Translations under genes and position numbers: made by a program
Notes under the pieces: model-generated
Database searches by the model: none
The model's input: the letters and a program-made list of their open reading frames with translations, nothing else
What the model was told of the DNA's origin: nothing
Origin: Planctomycetota bacterium
GTDB taxonomy: Bacteria; Planctomycetota; Planctomycetia; Gemmatales; HRBIN36
Assembly (NCBI GenBank): GCA_014584395.1
Contig: JACTMY010000009.1
Location: 176,246 to 240,245, forward strand
Length of the DNA stretch: 64,000 nucleotides
Direction: 5' to 3'
In this document: positions 33,732-42,560 of the stretch, in pieces
Layout: each line of letters starts with the position of its first letter
How positions within the stretch are numbered: position 1 is the stretch's first letter

Positions 33732-34943
33732 TTAGGTCGATGGCATCCAACAAGCCCCGATGCGGGCAAACGCATCGAGTTTGTTGAACACATCTTGGAG
33801 GAAATGGTCGACCGTGTAGCGACGGGCTCGCTCTTGGCCACGTTCGATCAATTGCTGACGCAGCTCGGGCTGTGTATGGACGTCCATGATGGCTCGGGCC
33901 GCCGCCTCGACATCTAGTGGGTTCACCAGCAGGGCGGCTTGCCCCAACTGTTCGACTGCACCGGGCACATTCGAGGCCACCACGGGGCAGCCCAAAGCGA
34001 AGGCTTCGAGGGGCGGCAAATTCTCTGGACCAAACAAGGTCAAATATAACAAGGCCCTACTTTCTCGGTAAAGGGCGATCAATTCCGATCGCTCCACGAA
34101 CCCAAGAAAGCGAACCAGCCTGGCCACGCCAAGCTGTTCCGCAACTTGGCGAACATGCCCTTGCGTGCCATGATCGGCGCCTGTGAAGACGGCATGAAAC
34201 GTCACGCCATATCGGTCTTGTAAATGTTTGAGGACATGAAGCACGGTGACATGGTTCTTGTGCGGCCAAAATTGTGCGGGATAGAACACGAATGGCCGAG
34301 GTAAGCTGAACCGTTCGAGTATCTGAGGAATGTGCGGCTTAGCCGCTTCCATCAGAGCAAAACGCGGCGTTGGATGCGGCAGCGTCCAAATGCGTTCGGG
34401 GAGCACGCCATAGAACCGTTCGATTTCTTCCCGACCTACTTGATTGGGCGTGATGATCGCCGCCGCGCGGCGCAGCAGTCGGCCGAAATAGTTCTCGCGC
34501 CATTCCCATATGCCAAAGCGGCTAACCTCCGGAAAAAACGGTTGTCGGCGATGCTGCAAATCCCAAATGGTGGCGATCATGGGCCAATCGAAGATCGGCA
34601 TCCCCGGTGACAACCCCCAGATCACATCGATGTGATGCGGCTTCAATTGACGCCAGATTGTCCTCGGCCGCAGCATCTCGAAGGGACCTTCGAATCGACT
34701 GCCTTGCCAAAGTCTGCGATTGAGCCGGCGCACACGATGCCAGGCCGACTGCCAAACGGGAGGACAGATGGAATGATAAGGGATGTGACAATCAGTCGGA
34801 CCGGAAGGGGCCAGGCCGATAAAGGAAAAGCGATGTTTTGAGTCGCGATGGCGCTCGATCAATCCTTCACGGAGATCATCCTCGAAAGTGAAGCCGCCGC
34901 CCCAGGTGGGCTTAAGGGAAGAGAGAAAGACGCCGACGTGCAT
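33732..34943 (-). CDS. Glycosyltransferase family 4 (GT-B) protein
   Basis: A 403-residue retaining GT-B glycosyltransferase. The acceptor half begins with VFLSSLKPTWGGGFTFEDDL. The donor half has FVFYPAQFWPHKNH (strand before the linker), RFLGFVERSELIALYRESRALLYLT and the GT4 signature FGPENLPPLEAFALGCPVVASN, with the E-x7-type Glu pair. It acts in the cytoplasm, adding a sugar from a nucleotide donor to the growing glycan. It is the last gene of the leftward wzm-wzt-pse operon, 62 bp after the methyltransferase. Donor and acceptor are not predictable. Confidence 0.85.
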   Translation of the reverse strand: MHVGVFLSSLKPTWGGGFTFEDDLREGLIERHRDSKHRFSFIGLAPSGPTDCHIPYHSICPPVWQSAWHRVRRLNRRLWQGSRFEGPFEMLRPRTIWRQLKPHHIDVIWGLSPGMPIFDWPMIATIWDLQHRRQPFFPEVSRFGIWEWRENYFGRLLRRAAAIITPNQVGREEIERFYGVLPERIWTLPHPTPRFALMEAAKPHIPQILERFSLPRPFVFYPAQFWPHKNHVTVLHVLKHLQDRYGVTFHAVFTGADHGTQGHVRQVAEQLGVARLVRFLGFVERSELIALYRESRALLYLTLFGPENLPPLEAFALGCPVVASNVPGAVEQLGQAALLVNPLDVEAAARAIMDVHTQPELRQQLIERGQERARRYTVDHFLQDVFNKLDAFARIGACWMPST

Positions 34944-35005
34944 AAATCAGGACTCTGAACGGAAAAGCGATTTGCCTGAGAAGGCGTGCGCAGCTTGCCG
35001 GCGCA

Positions 35006-35776
35006 TCAAGCGGGCCGCTCCGCCGCCACGATGACATGGAACGTATCGCGGTTGATGGGTTGTTCCGTTTCGTACCCGGCATGCCATGTCTTTGGCGTCA
35101 ACCCCGCTAGCTCGATAAACAATGCCATTTCTTGCACCAGGAAATAACGATTGCTTTGTGTCTCGGTAAAACTGGCGAAGATGGCATCGTCGCGCAGCTC
35201 GTGGACCGTATACTGCACATGGCACAGTTGCCGGGACACATCCACGCTGGTTTCCGAGATGCGCAAGATCTCTCGATCCGGCAGCCGCCAGCGACGCAAG
35301 CGCAGCGGGTCAAAGCCTTTTAGCATCCCCGCCGCATGCCAAAATTCCATGATCAACAGTCCGCCCGGCCGCAAATGGCTTCGGAAATGACGCAGGACTT
35401 GCAAAACAGCTTCGTTGGTCTGCACGTAGCCGATGGCATCGAAGAGGCAGGACACGACGTCGAAAGGTCCGCCCGGGACGTCGAGCTGTCGCATGTCTTG
35501 CCCTAGGAATCGAACCTGGCTTTGTTGCGCATGAGCGCGGCGCTGCGCCTGGGTCAAGAGGTCCGCTGAATAATCCACGCCGGTGACTTGAAAGCCGAGC
35601 TGCTCCCATTCCAAGGCGTGGCGGCCCGATCCGCAAGCGACGTCTAGCCAACGAGCCGGTGGTTGAATGCCATGATCCGCCGCAAGCTGAGCGGCGAAGG
35701 CAGCCTCGTTGGCATAAGGCTTTTCAGCATAGAACAGGTCATATAACTCGGCATGGCGGCCCAGATAGGAACTCAT
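35006..35776 (-). CDS. Class I SAM-dependent methyltransferase
   Basis: A 256-residue Rossmann-type methyltransferase. Motif I is WLDVACGSGRHAL, the acidic residue follows in VTGVDYSADLL, and motif II is FDVVSCLFDAIGYV. It probably methylates a sugar or small molecule of the exported glycan, given the position six bases after the aminotransferase in the operon. The C-terminal half (RYFLVQEMALFIELAGL) is typical of small-molecule methyltransferases of the UbiE/Methyltransf_25 kind. Substrate unknown. Confidence 0.82.
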   Translation of the reverse strand: MSSYLGRHAELYDLFYAEKPYANEAAFAAQLAADHGIQPPARWLDVACGSGRHALEWEQLGFQVTGVDYSADLLTQAQRRAHAQQSQVRFLGQDMRQLDVPGGPFDVVSCLFDAIGYVQTNEAVLQVLRHFRSHLRPGGLLIMEFWHAAGMLKGFDPLRLRRWRLPDREILRISETSVDVSRQLCHVQYTVHELRDDAIFASFTETQSNRYFLVQEMALFIELAGLTPKTWHAGYETEQPINRDTFHVIVAAERPA

Positions 35777-35782
35777 GGAGGC

Positions 35783-36895
35783 TTACTTTCCTTGGCCGAT
35801 TCGGCGCACATGATCGCAGATGAAGTGGATTTGTTCTTCCGTTAACAGGCAACTCGAAGGCAGATAAAGACCTGTCAGCCAGAGGCGATCCGCCACGGGG
35901 CAGGGCACTTCGCGAAAGCCGGCTTGGGCGCGGAGGAAGGGCTGCTGGTTCATGGGGCAGAAAAAGGTGCGGGATTCGATCCCGGCCTGGCTCAACTTCT
36001 CCATAAGTTGGTCGCGCGAGCAGCCAAACTCGGGCTTCACCAGGATGGCATACATCCAATAAACATTTTTGGCCCAAGGCATTTCGGGAGGAAGCTGCAC
36101 GCCAGGCACGTCGGCGAGATAGCGGTTATAGGTTTGCGCCATCCAGCGTTTGCGTTCGATGAAATGTTCGATTCGGCTGAATTGGGCCAGCCCCATGGCG
36201 GCCTGGTAGCCCGTCATGCGAAAATTGTAGCCGGGCACTTCGTGCCTGAAGCGCGGCTTGGTGAAGGCCAGATTCCGCAGCAGCCGCAAGCGTTCCGCCA
36301 AGCGGTCGTCGTTGGTCAGCACCATGCCGCCTTCGCCCGTGGTGATGATCTTGTTGGCATAAAAGCTGAAACAAGACATCTGGCCAAAACTGCCCGTCAT
36401 GCGGCCCCGCACGGTGGCGCCATGCGATTCGGCGCAATCCTCGATGACCCAAAGGCCATGCTTGTCGGCGATAGCCATCAACCGATCCATGTCCACGGGA
36501 TGGCCGTAAAGGTGCACGGGAATGATGCCCTTGGTTCGCGGCGTAATCAAGGATTCCAGTTGATCCAGGTTGAGATTCCAAGTCTGAACCTCGGAATCGA
36601 CCGCGACCGTGACGCCTCGGTTGTGGTAGACGGCCAGGGCCGTCGCGATGTTCGTCGACGCCGAGACGAGCACTTCCTCGCCGGGTTGGATCTCCATCGC
36701 CGATACCGCCGCGTGCAAAGCCGTCGTGCCGCTGCTCATGGCCACGCCGTGCTTAACGCCAACGAAGGTGGTGAAGGCTTCTTCGAATTTAGGGATCGTC
36801 GAACCGAAGGAGCCGGAGATTTCACCGCGGCGCAGGGCTTCGGTCACGGCCTGGATTTCCAAGTCGCCGATGTCCGGCTCAAACACCGGGATCAT
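35783..36895 (-). CDS. DegT/DnrJ/EryC1 aminotransferase, perosamine-synthase-like
   Basis: A 370-residue PLP-dependent sugar aminotransferase. The PLP Lys182 lies in FYANKIITTGEGGM, the Asp/His region in WVIEDCAESHGA, and a GTTALHAAV phosphate loop is present. The sequence (VHLYGHPVDMDRLM, NFRMTGYQAAMGLAQ) is closest, from memory, to GDP-perosamine synthases (RfbE/Per), which aminate NDP-4-keto-6-deoxy sugars. It is a second sugar aminotransferase in the operon, besides PseC, so the glycan probably has another 4-amino-6-deoxy sugar. The LegB-type dehydratase at 1466 could in principle feed it. Its ATG overlaps the cupin stop (ATGA). Confidence 0.83.
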   Translation of the reverse strand: MIPVFEPDIGDLEIQAVTEALRRGEISGSFGSTIPKFEEAFTTFVGVKHGVAMSSGTTALHAAVSAMEIQPGEEVLVSASTNIATALAVYHNRGVTVAVDSEVQTWNLNLDQLESLITPRTKGIIPVHLYGHPVDMDRLMAIADKHGLWVIEDCAESHGATVRGRMTGSFGQMSCFSFYANKIITTGEGGMVLTNDDRLAERLRLLRNLAFTKPRFRHEVPGYNFRMTGYQAAMGLAQFSRIEHFIERKRWMAQTYNRYLADVPGVQLPPEMPWAKNVYWMYAILVKPEFGCSRDQLMEKLSQAGIESRTFFCPMNQQPFLRAQAGFREVPCPVADRLWLTGLYLPSSCLLTEEQIHFICDHVRRIGQGK

Positions 36896-37305
36896 GATTT
36901 CACCTCGACGATCACTTTGTCCTTATCGGGCCCCAGAAAGGGGCCTTGCTTGACGCTGATGCACTGCATGTCCTCCAACACGCGGATGGCATGCACGCCA
37001 TGAATAAGCACGATGGCGTCACCGGCTCGCAGCGTAATGTCGCGGATTTTCGAGCCATCATCGGCATAGAGATCGACGACGACGACCCCCTTTTGCACGA
37101 CGAACATTTGCTGCAGGTCGGTGATGCGGCGTTCGAATTCTTGGTGATAATGGGGCGGCTCGACGAAGCCCGCCTCGTGGGCCAATAGGCCGAATTGAAA
37201 CGAGCTTTCCGGCGGCGAAAAGAAGGTCGTCTTGGCGACAGACGTGTCGCTCCAGATGATCTCGGCATAACGCCGCCCTTGATACTCCACGGATTCAACG
37301 GCCAT
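36892..37305 (-). CDS. Small cupin-fold protein
   Basis: A 137-residue beta-rich protein of cupin pattern. It contains PPHYHQEFERRI (two His and a Glu as possible metal ligands) and, in the second half, GDAIVLIHGVHAIRVLED with a His. The start is the ATG at 37305, preceded by GAGGTGAT. It lies between an FkbM-like gene and a sugar aminotransferase, with ATGA coupling to the latter, so a sugar-nucleotide isomerase/epimerase or carbohydrate-binding role is plausible. No close family is recognised. Confidence 0.65.
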   Translation of the reverse strand: MAVESVEYQGRRYAEIIWSDTSVAKTTFFSPPESSFQFGLLAHEAGFVEPPHYHQEFERRITDLQQMFVVQKGVVVVDLYADDGSKIRDITLRAGDAIVLIHGVHAIRVLEDMQCISVKQGPFLGPDKDKVIVEVKS

Positions 37306-37312
37306 GATCACC

Positions 37313-38293
37313 TCAATCGATGAGTTCCGCCATTTGGATCATCTTCTGTTGTTCCACGTCCCAAATCGGCATTTCCACCATCAAGCGGATGCGTTGGTCG
37401 CCGCCCGCGAAGGTCAATCGGCCTTGCCGGTCGCGCGATTCGCGAAACCGGGACGCCACATACCCTTCCTCAGCGGTGAGCGACTGCAGATCGTTCAGAC
37501 AATCCTTGCGGATGAAATAGGCGTTGTTCCCCGCGCTATTGCAGCCGACAAAGGAATAACCTTTGCGCTCCGCCAGCAGGCACAACGCCTTCAAAGAAAC
37601 TCCCCAATATAGATGGGAATAATGGGCCTGGCCGCGGACAAACTGCGGATCATAAGGCACGGTCACGGCACGCTTGGCTCCAAAGACGGCATTGTATTCG
37701 ACGATGACGATCCGAGCTTGCACAACCTCGATGGCTTCCCAAACCCAGTAATCATTGCCATCGATGTCCACGCTCAGGAGGTCGACGTCGCCCGTGAAGC
37801 CATGCTGTGTAAAAAGTGGGTTGATGTTGTCCTTGGTCACAAAGGCGGCGGCGGCGGTCAAATCATGACGCCAATATAGCGGCTCATGACGGATCGCTTC
37901 CATGTGGGCGGCACTGCCATCCATGATGAGGCCTTGCCAGTTGTCGTTGAGCAAAAGAAAGCGGGTATTGGCTTCCTGGTAGGACTCCACGCCGAATTCA
38001 ATGAACCGCCGGCTTTGCAAGGGAACGTGCTGCAGCAGATATTGAATGATGCCATCGTCCCCAAACTGCGAGAACACTTTGAACTCGGCGTCGCGAATAT
38101 GCTCCAAGCGGCCGCGGTCGCGCAGTTGGTGAATGAGCCCCTTAGCCGCGAGCATTTTGGCTTCGTCGATATGGCCTTTGAGCAGCGCGGCGTTTTTGGA
38201 GATGGACAGGCATTCGTTCAGCAGGCGACGCATGCCGCGAAGGATTCTCGTCACGGGTGAGGTTCTCGAGTTTTCAGTGGGGATGACGTCCAA
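37313..38293 (-). CDS. FkbM-like putative methyltransferase of a glycan cluster
   Basis: A protein of about 326 residues from a TTG at 38293; the next ATG is at 38233 and neither has a strong ribosome site. The central part is FSQFGDDGIIQYLL, then RFIEFGVESYQEANTRFLLLNDNWQGLIMDGS, a pattern close to the SAM loop and following acidic residue of FkbM-type methyltransferases, with DLLSVDIDGNDYWVWEAI downstream as motif-II-like strand. The similarity suggests O-methylation of the glycan, but the SAM motif is not canonical. It lies between the Maf-like gene and the cupin in the operon. Confidence 0.55.
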   Translation of the reverse strand: MDVIPTENSRTSPVTRILRGMRRLLNECLSISKNAALLKGHIDEAKMLAAKGLIHQLRDRGRLEHIRDAEFKVFSQFGDDGIIQYLLQHVPLQSRRFIEFGVESYQEANTRFLLLNDNWQGLIMDGSAAHMEAIRHEPLYWRHDLTAAAAFVTKDNINPLFTQHGFTGDVDLLSVDIDGNDYWVWEAIEVVQARIVIVEYNAVFGAKRAVTVPYDPQFVRGQAHYSHLYWGVSLKALCLLAERKGYSFVGCNSAGNNAYFIRKDCLNDLQSLTAEEGYVASRFRESRDRQGRLTFAGGDQRIRLMVEMPIWDVEQQKMIQMAELID

Positions 38294-38321
38294 GGGTTGA
38301 TGAACGATTTAGCACGTAAGC

Positions 38322-39251
38322 TCAAGTCAAGCGAGCCAGTCGAGCCGATTTCTCAGCATCGTAATTTGGGGAATGGGGCAGCAAGGAGGAAAAACTTATT
38401 CGGGGGAAAACATCTAGAAGCCCGCCATCCGTCGCATTCCAGATTTCCTGCCCCTTGGCCTGCGCCAACTCGCGCAACAAACGCAAACTCTTAAAATGGT
38501 CGCTCAGGCATTTAAACTCGATCTCCATGCCAAAGTCCGTCAACGTTGACTCCCGTTTGATGTAAGGATTGCGATCATAGAAATGAGCGCACTCTTGAGC
38601 GAAATCTTCTTTGACCATGGCCTGAACAAACCAATTGCAATCGCATCCAAGCAAGTAGATTTTCTTGAAGCCCATGAAGAGGGCGGCGGGGATAGCGATG
38701 GCCGCGACCGTTCCCATGCCGTTGGGGATTGCACGATCCAATTCTGCAGACGCCTGGTTCAATTCCGTGGCTATGCCGCGCTGAAGCACATACCATAGGG
38801 GCTGACTTTGGAACCATCCCTTCTTGGCAATGATCTCTTTCGCCATGTAGGGGACGATGAATTCCGCATGAGGATTCTTGCGAACAATATCTGAAAACCA
38901 TTCGGAGCGATCAATCTCCAAGTCGTCATTAATGGACTTGGCAAAGAAGGTGTTGGCATCGCCAAAGCAATAGAAAGTCGGGGCGATCTCCGCGGCCTGG
39001 GGGTGGAGATTGAAAAAGTTGCACGCGAAGGTGATCTCCCCTTTCAGCAGCAACAAGTTTTGCTTTTTCAGGGAAGGACCGTTGCCAATGATAAAACAGC
39101 GCTCGCGATCTGCAAAGCGCTGCTTGAGCTTCACGTTGGCGCGCACCTCGGGTGCAACGGGACGCAGGCGTTCGCGGAGATTGCGCAATCCCCGCATCAC
39201 CAGCGGCGGCGTGCATTGATGAATCCAATAACGGATGCCTTGGGGAGCCAT
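38322..39251 (-). CDS. DUF115/Maf-like glycosyltransferase candidate
   Basis: A 309-residue protein with the DUF115 (MptE-like) signature CFIIGNGPSLKKQ, then ITFACNFF, YCFGDANTFF, a second-half IPNGMGTVAAIAIPAALF, the strand KIYLLGCDCNW and the C-terminal NATDGGLLDVFPRISF. Motility-associated Maf proteins with this domain transfer pseudaminic or legionaminic acid to flagellin in Campylobacter, Helicobacter and Aeromonas. It begins five bases after the PseI stop, so I infer a nonulosonate-transferase role, although no flagellar gene is in the window and this version is much shorter than full Maf proteins (over 600 residues). Confidence 0.65.
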   Translation of the reverse strand: MAPQGIRYWIHQCTPPLVMRGLRNLRERLRPVAPEVRANVKLKQRFADRERCFIIGNGPSLKKQNLLLLKGEITFACNFFNLHPQAAEIAPTFYCFGDANTFFAKSINDDLEIDRSEWFSDIVRKNPHAEFIVPYMAKEIIAKKGWFQSQPLWYVLQRGIATELNQASAELDRAIPNGMGTVAAIAIPAALFMGFKKIYLLGCDCNWFVQAMVKEDFAQECAHFYDRNPYIKRESTLTDFGMEIEFKCLSDHFKSLRLLRELAQAKGQEIWNATDGGLLDVFPRISFSSLLPHSPNYDAEKSARLARLT

Positions 39252-39256
39252 GTCGA

Positions 39257-40321
39257 TTACTCGCTTGCTTCGCCGACCATGGACCAGGCCAGCGGCGTGC
39301 CGGCATCCAGGTCTTGAGTGGCGCGGCGGCCTAATACATTATGGATGCACTTGGGCGGCAGCCCATGCCCGGGCCGTATACTCCGCACATTGGCAGTTGA
39401 AAAGCTCTCCCCCTTTTTCACGCTCTGCACGACAAACAAGGAGCGGCGAAAAACGCGGCTCGCTTTTTCTTTTCCGGTCAGGCCATAGTACACCGTTCCC
39501 AGCGCTTTTTCGGTGGAGCGAATGGCTTGCACCATCGCGCGGAACTCGGCTGGCTCCATCGAAAACGCGCTATCCGGACCTTTCATGGATCGTGAGAGCG
39601 TGAAATGCTTCTCAATCACGCTGGCTCCCAAGGCCACGGACGCAATGGCGGCTTCATGGCCTAGGGTATGATCAGACAACCCCGCTGGCACGCCAAACGC
39701 TTCCGCCAGATGCGGGATGGTGCGCAAATTCATCTCCTCCGGGGGCGAGGGATAGGCGCTCGTGCATTTGAGTAAAGCCATTTGTTGATTGCCTGTGCCG
39801 CGAATAGCATCCACCGCTTCGCTGATCTCCGCCAAGGTGGCCATGCCCGTTGACATGATGATCGGCTTGCCCGTCCGAGCGATTTTGTCAATGAGCGGCA
39901 CGTCGACCACTTCGAATGATGCAATTTTATGAGCAGGGACGTTCATGGCTTCCAGAAAGTCTACCGCCGAAGGGTCAAACGGCGTGCTGAAGAGGATCAG
40001 TCCCAAGGAGTCGGCCAGTTGCTTCAATTTGGGCTGCCAATCCCAGGGCGTATAGGCTTCGCGATAGAGTTGGTATAAATTCTTACCCGACCAAAGAGTT
40101 CCTTGGCCGATTTGAAACTCCGGACGCTGGCTGGGAATGGTCAAAGTGTCAGCAGTGTACGTTTGCAGCTTGACCGCGTCCGCGCCTGCCTCAGCCGCCG
40201 CTTTGACGAGAGCCACGGCCGCATCGAAGCTCTGATGATGATTCGCGCTCAATTCCGCAATGATGAAGCAGGGATGCCCGGGTCCGATTTGGCGCTGGGC
40301 AATCGTGATGGCTGGGGTCAT
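39257..40321 (-). CDS. pseI: Pseudaminic acid synthase PseI (NeuB family)
   Basis: A 354-residue NeuB-family enzyme that condenses phosphoenolpyruvate with the hydrolysed 2,4-diacetamido-hexose to give pseudaminic acid. The barrel begins CFIIAELSANHHQSFDAA and continues with DAVKLQTYTADTL, KIASFEVVDVPLI, KPIIMSTGMATL, LKCTSAYPSPPEEMNL and SVIEKHFTLSR. The C-terminal SAF (antifreeze-like) domain has RSIRPGHGLPP and VLGRRATQDL. The start is the ATG at 40321, overlapping the PseG-PseH stop (ATGA). Its context (PseB, PseC, PseG, PseH) favours pseudaminic over neuraminic or legionaminic acid. Confidence 0.88.
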   Translation of the reverse strand: MTPAITIAQRQIGPGHPCFIIAELSANHHQSFDAAVALVKAAAEAGADAVKLQTYTADTLTIPSQRPEFQIGQGTLWSGKNLYQLYREAYTPWDWQPKLKQLADSLGLILFSTPFDPSAVDFLEAMNVPAHKIASFEVVDVPLIDKIARTGKPIIMSTGMATLAEISEAVDAIRGTGNQQMALLKCTSAYPSPPEEMNLRTIPHLAEAFGVPAGLSDHTLGHEAAIASVALGASVIEKHFTLSRSMKGPDSAFSMEPAEFRAMVQAIRSTEKALGTVYYGLTGKEKASRVFRRSLFVVQSVKKGESFSTANVRSIRPGHGLPPKCIHNVLGRRATQDLDAGTPLAWSMVGEASE

Positions 40322-41817
40322 GCGTGATCTCGCCGCAACTTGAGACGATAGGCTGGGCATCCCTTGACCGTGGTCAATTGCTGGTCCTGAAAACCAGCTT
40401 TGACGAAGGCGCGAAGAGATGCCACGTTTTCGGTTCGGATTTCAGCTCGAACCTGTTCCACGGGCCACTCCAGGAAACAGCGCGAGCATCCCATTTGAAT
40501 AATGCGCGGTCCCAATCCCGATCCTTGGAAGGAATCATCCAATTGAATGGATACCGTGGCTTCCTTGAGGTTGGCTTGCTGTTGAAAACGGATTAGCCCG
40601 ATGGCTTGGCCATTTTGCATCACCACGAACATGAGCGTATGCGGATCGTTTAACCTGGTTTCAAACCATTGAACGTGATTATCCCATGAAATTGGAGCTG
40701 CATCGAAGGAAGCTCGCCGCGTGGCGGGTTGATTGGCCCACTCAAAAATCATGCGCGCATCTTCTTTCATTGAGGGACGGAGTTCAAGACGCGGCGGCAT
40801 CATCCTCGACAGCAGACGCCGAAGGCCCCAGCCATCGACCAGTTGTTGGCTCGCTTGCGACATCCGTTGACGCCTGGGTCGGTCCACGAGCAATCGTCTT
40901 AACTCCTGTCCGATGGCCGAGGTCGTACTTGGCACGACGCAGGCCGAGTCATGTTGTAGCATCGCCCGCGCAATGGGGGCCTGATTTTCCGCCAAGATCA
41001 CCATGAGGCTTGGCAAGCCCACCAAGCATCGCTCCCACGTGGTCGTCCCGCCGGCGGCAATGGCGACATCCGCCCATGTCATCAGTTCCGGCATATGATC
41101 CACGTCCATTTGCACCTCCATGCGTGGTTGTCCATTGGCCCATTGAGCCAAGGCGTCGCGGCAAGGATGCAGACTGCCCACGATGGCGATGGTGTGCAAT
41201 TCAGGATCATTCAGCTCGACAACGGCTTCCAAGGCCTTGGTGGTAACGTTATCCGGGTCCGCCCCTCCCAGAGTAATTAGTAGTTTCGTGGCTTTCTCCG
41301 GATGGAGTCGCTGCCAACCGCGATAGGGCCAGAATTCCCGCCGCAGCAAGGCATATCGGGGACCAAGCAACAATTGTGTCTCCGAGGTGCGATTTTGATA
41401 GAGAGATTCGTCGGCATCGAGGTTCTGATTAAGCACTAGGTCTGCAGCGTAGCGGACAGCATGGCCATAATCGTCGAAAAACAGCAAACGCCGTCCTGCC
41501 GACTTGATGGCATCTTGATAGGCCGCGTCAAAATGATAGCCATCGACGGCAACCCAATCGGCACCAAGGCGCACCGCCATGTCTGCGGTTTGCTTGGCAT
41601 CAGCCTGGGATCCAGGTTGAGCAGTGATCGACGCCATGTCGCACGATTCATGTTGTAAGCGCCGGCCAAAGGCAGGGGGTAGAGCCGCGCTAGCAAACAT
41701 CACGGTGCCGCCTTCATCTCTCCATCCTTGCGCCAGGGCCAAACAGCGCATCACATGGCCTGTGCCGATGCAGCCATTACCATCCACGCGAATGAGAAGC
41801 GTCTTGCCGTGCTCCAT
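40318..41817 (-). CDS. pseG: PseG-PseH fusion: UDP-sugar hydrolase plus GNAT N-acetyltransferase
   Basis: A 499-residue bifunctional protein. Residues about 1-330 are PseG (GT-B-like UDP-2,4-diacetamido-trideoxy-altropyranose hydrolase): GCIGTGHVMRCLALAQ near the N-terminus, LLITLGGADPDNVTTKAL, and VAIAAGGTTTWERCLVGLP. Residues about 345-499 are a GNAT domain (LRPSMKEDARMIFEWAN, then GLIRFQQQ, the acetyl-CoA loop DDSFQGSGLGPRII and TENVASLRAFVKAGF), matching PseH, which acetylates the 4-amino group. The order of reactions is PseH before PseG, so the fusion joins consecutive steps. The ATG at 41817 is two bases after the PseF stop. Confidence 0.88.
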   Translation of the reverse strand: MEHGKTLLIRVDGNGCIGTGHVMRCLALAQGWRDEGGTVMFASAALPPAFGRRLQHESCDMASITAQPGSQADAKQTADMAVRLGADWVAVDGYHFDAAYQDAIKSAGRRLLFFDDYGHAVRYAADLVLNQNLDADESLYQNRTSETQLLLGPRYALLRREFWPYRGWQRLHPEKATKLLITLGGADPDNVTTKALEAVVELNDPELHTIAIVGSLHPCRDALAQWANGQPRMEVQMDVDHMPELMTWADVAIAAGGTTTWERCLVGLPSLMVILAENQAPIARAMLQHDSACVVPSTTSAIGQELRRLLVDRPRRQRMSQASQQLVDGWGLRRLLSRMMPPRLELRPSMKEDARMIFEWANQPATRRASFDAAPISWDNHVQWFETRLNDPHTLMFVVMQNGQAIGLIRFQQQANLKEATVSIQLDDSFQGSGLGPRIIQMGCSRCFLEWPVEQVRAEIRTENVASLRAFVKAGFQDQQLTTVKGCPAYRLKLRRDHA

Positions 41818-41819
41818 GC

Positions 41820-42560
41820 CTAATGGCTCTTTTGCATCACGTGAGCATTCATGGCGGCCCAATCGGGGTGCTCATCGAGCAGTTGCAAAACGTCCCGCCA
41901 GCCAAATCGGCGTGAACCGAATTGGTTGTATAGTTTGCGCATCAAGGCCAAATCTTCCGGGGTGTCCACCGTCCAGCGATGGTGGGACAGATCATGATCG
42001 AGGATCATGTTGTGGACATGAAAACGCTCCGGATGGCGGTAAAGATACGGTGTCACGTGCTCCCGTCCGCTGAGATCTCGTTCTTCCTGCCAGGCGATTT
42101 CCAGCGCTTGGCAACCGAAGACCTCTGCATCGAGTCCGCGAGGATAAGTGCGTTTGGGCTGTGTGTTGCTCACGTAGGCCCATTCATCTTCAAGCCGCAG
42201 ATACCACTGGACCAATGCATCAATGATTTCAGGATCGATGAGCGGACAATCCGAAGTGATGCGGACAATGACGTCCGCCTCGACTTGGCGAGCTGCGCCA
42301 TGGTAACGATCCAAGACATCGAGTTCACTTCCTCGATACACCATCCAATCGTGCGCCTGGACATATTCTGCCAGAAGATCATCCCGCGGTTCAACCGTCG
42401 TGGCGACCACGATGCGCGATAACGAACTGGCTCGTTCGAGACGGTCGATGACGCGCTCCAGCATGGACCGGCCTGCCAAATCAAGGAAGACCTTGCCCGG
42501 CAGCCGGGTGCTCCCCAGGCGCGCTTGCACGATGGCCACGACGCGCGGAGTGGTCGTCAC
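41820..42560 (-). CDS. pseF: SpsF/PseF-type cytidylyltransferase (CMP-nonulosonate synthase)
   Basis: A 246-residue member of the CTP_transf_3/SpsF family. AIVQARLGSTRLPGKVF is the nucleotide-binding signature. The metal-binding region is VRITSDCPLIDPEI, and the C-terminal RWTVDTPEDLALM is typical of SpsF. It would activate pseudaminic acid to CMP-Pse. It is of the spore-coat SpsF kind rather than the Campylobacter PseF/NeuA kind, but its place between PseC and PseG makes the same role likely. The GTG start at 42560 overlaps the PseC stop (GTGA) and is preceded by GGAGG. Confidence 0.82.
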   Translation of the reverse strand: MTTTPRVVAIVQARLGSTRLPGKVFLDLAGRSMLERVIDRLERASSLSRIVVATTVEPRDDLLAEYVQAHDWMVYRGSELDVLDRYHGAARQVEADVIVRITSDCPLIDPEIIDALVQWYLRLEDEWAYVSNTQPKRTYPRGLDAEVFGCQALEIAWQEERDLSGREHVTPYLYRHPERFHVHNMILDHDLSHHRWTVDTPEDLALMRKLYNQFGSRRFGWRDVLQLLDEHPDWAAMNAHVMQKSH

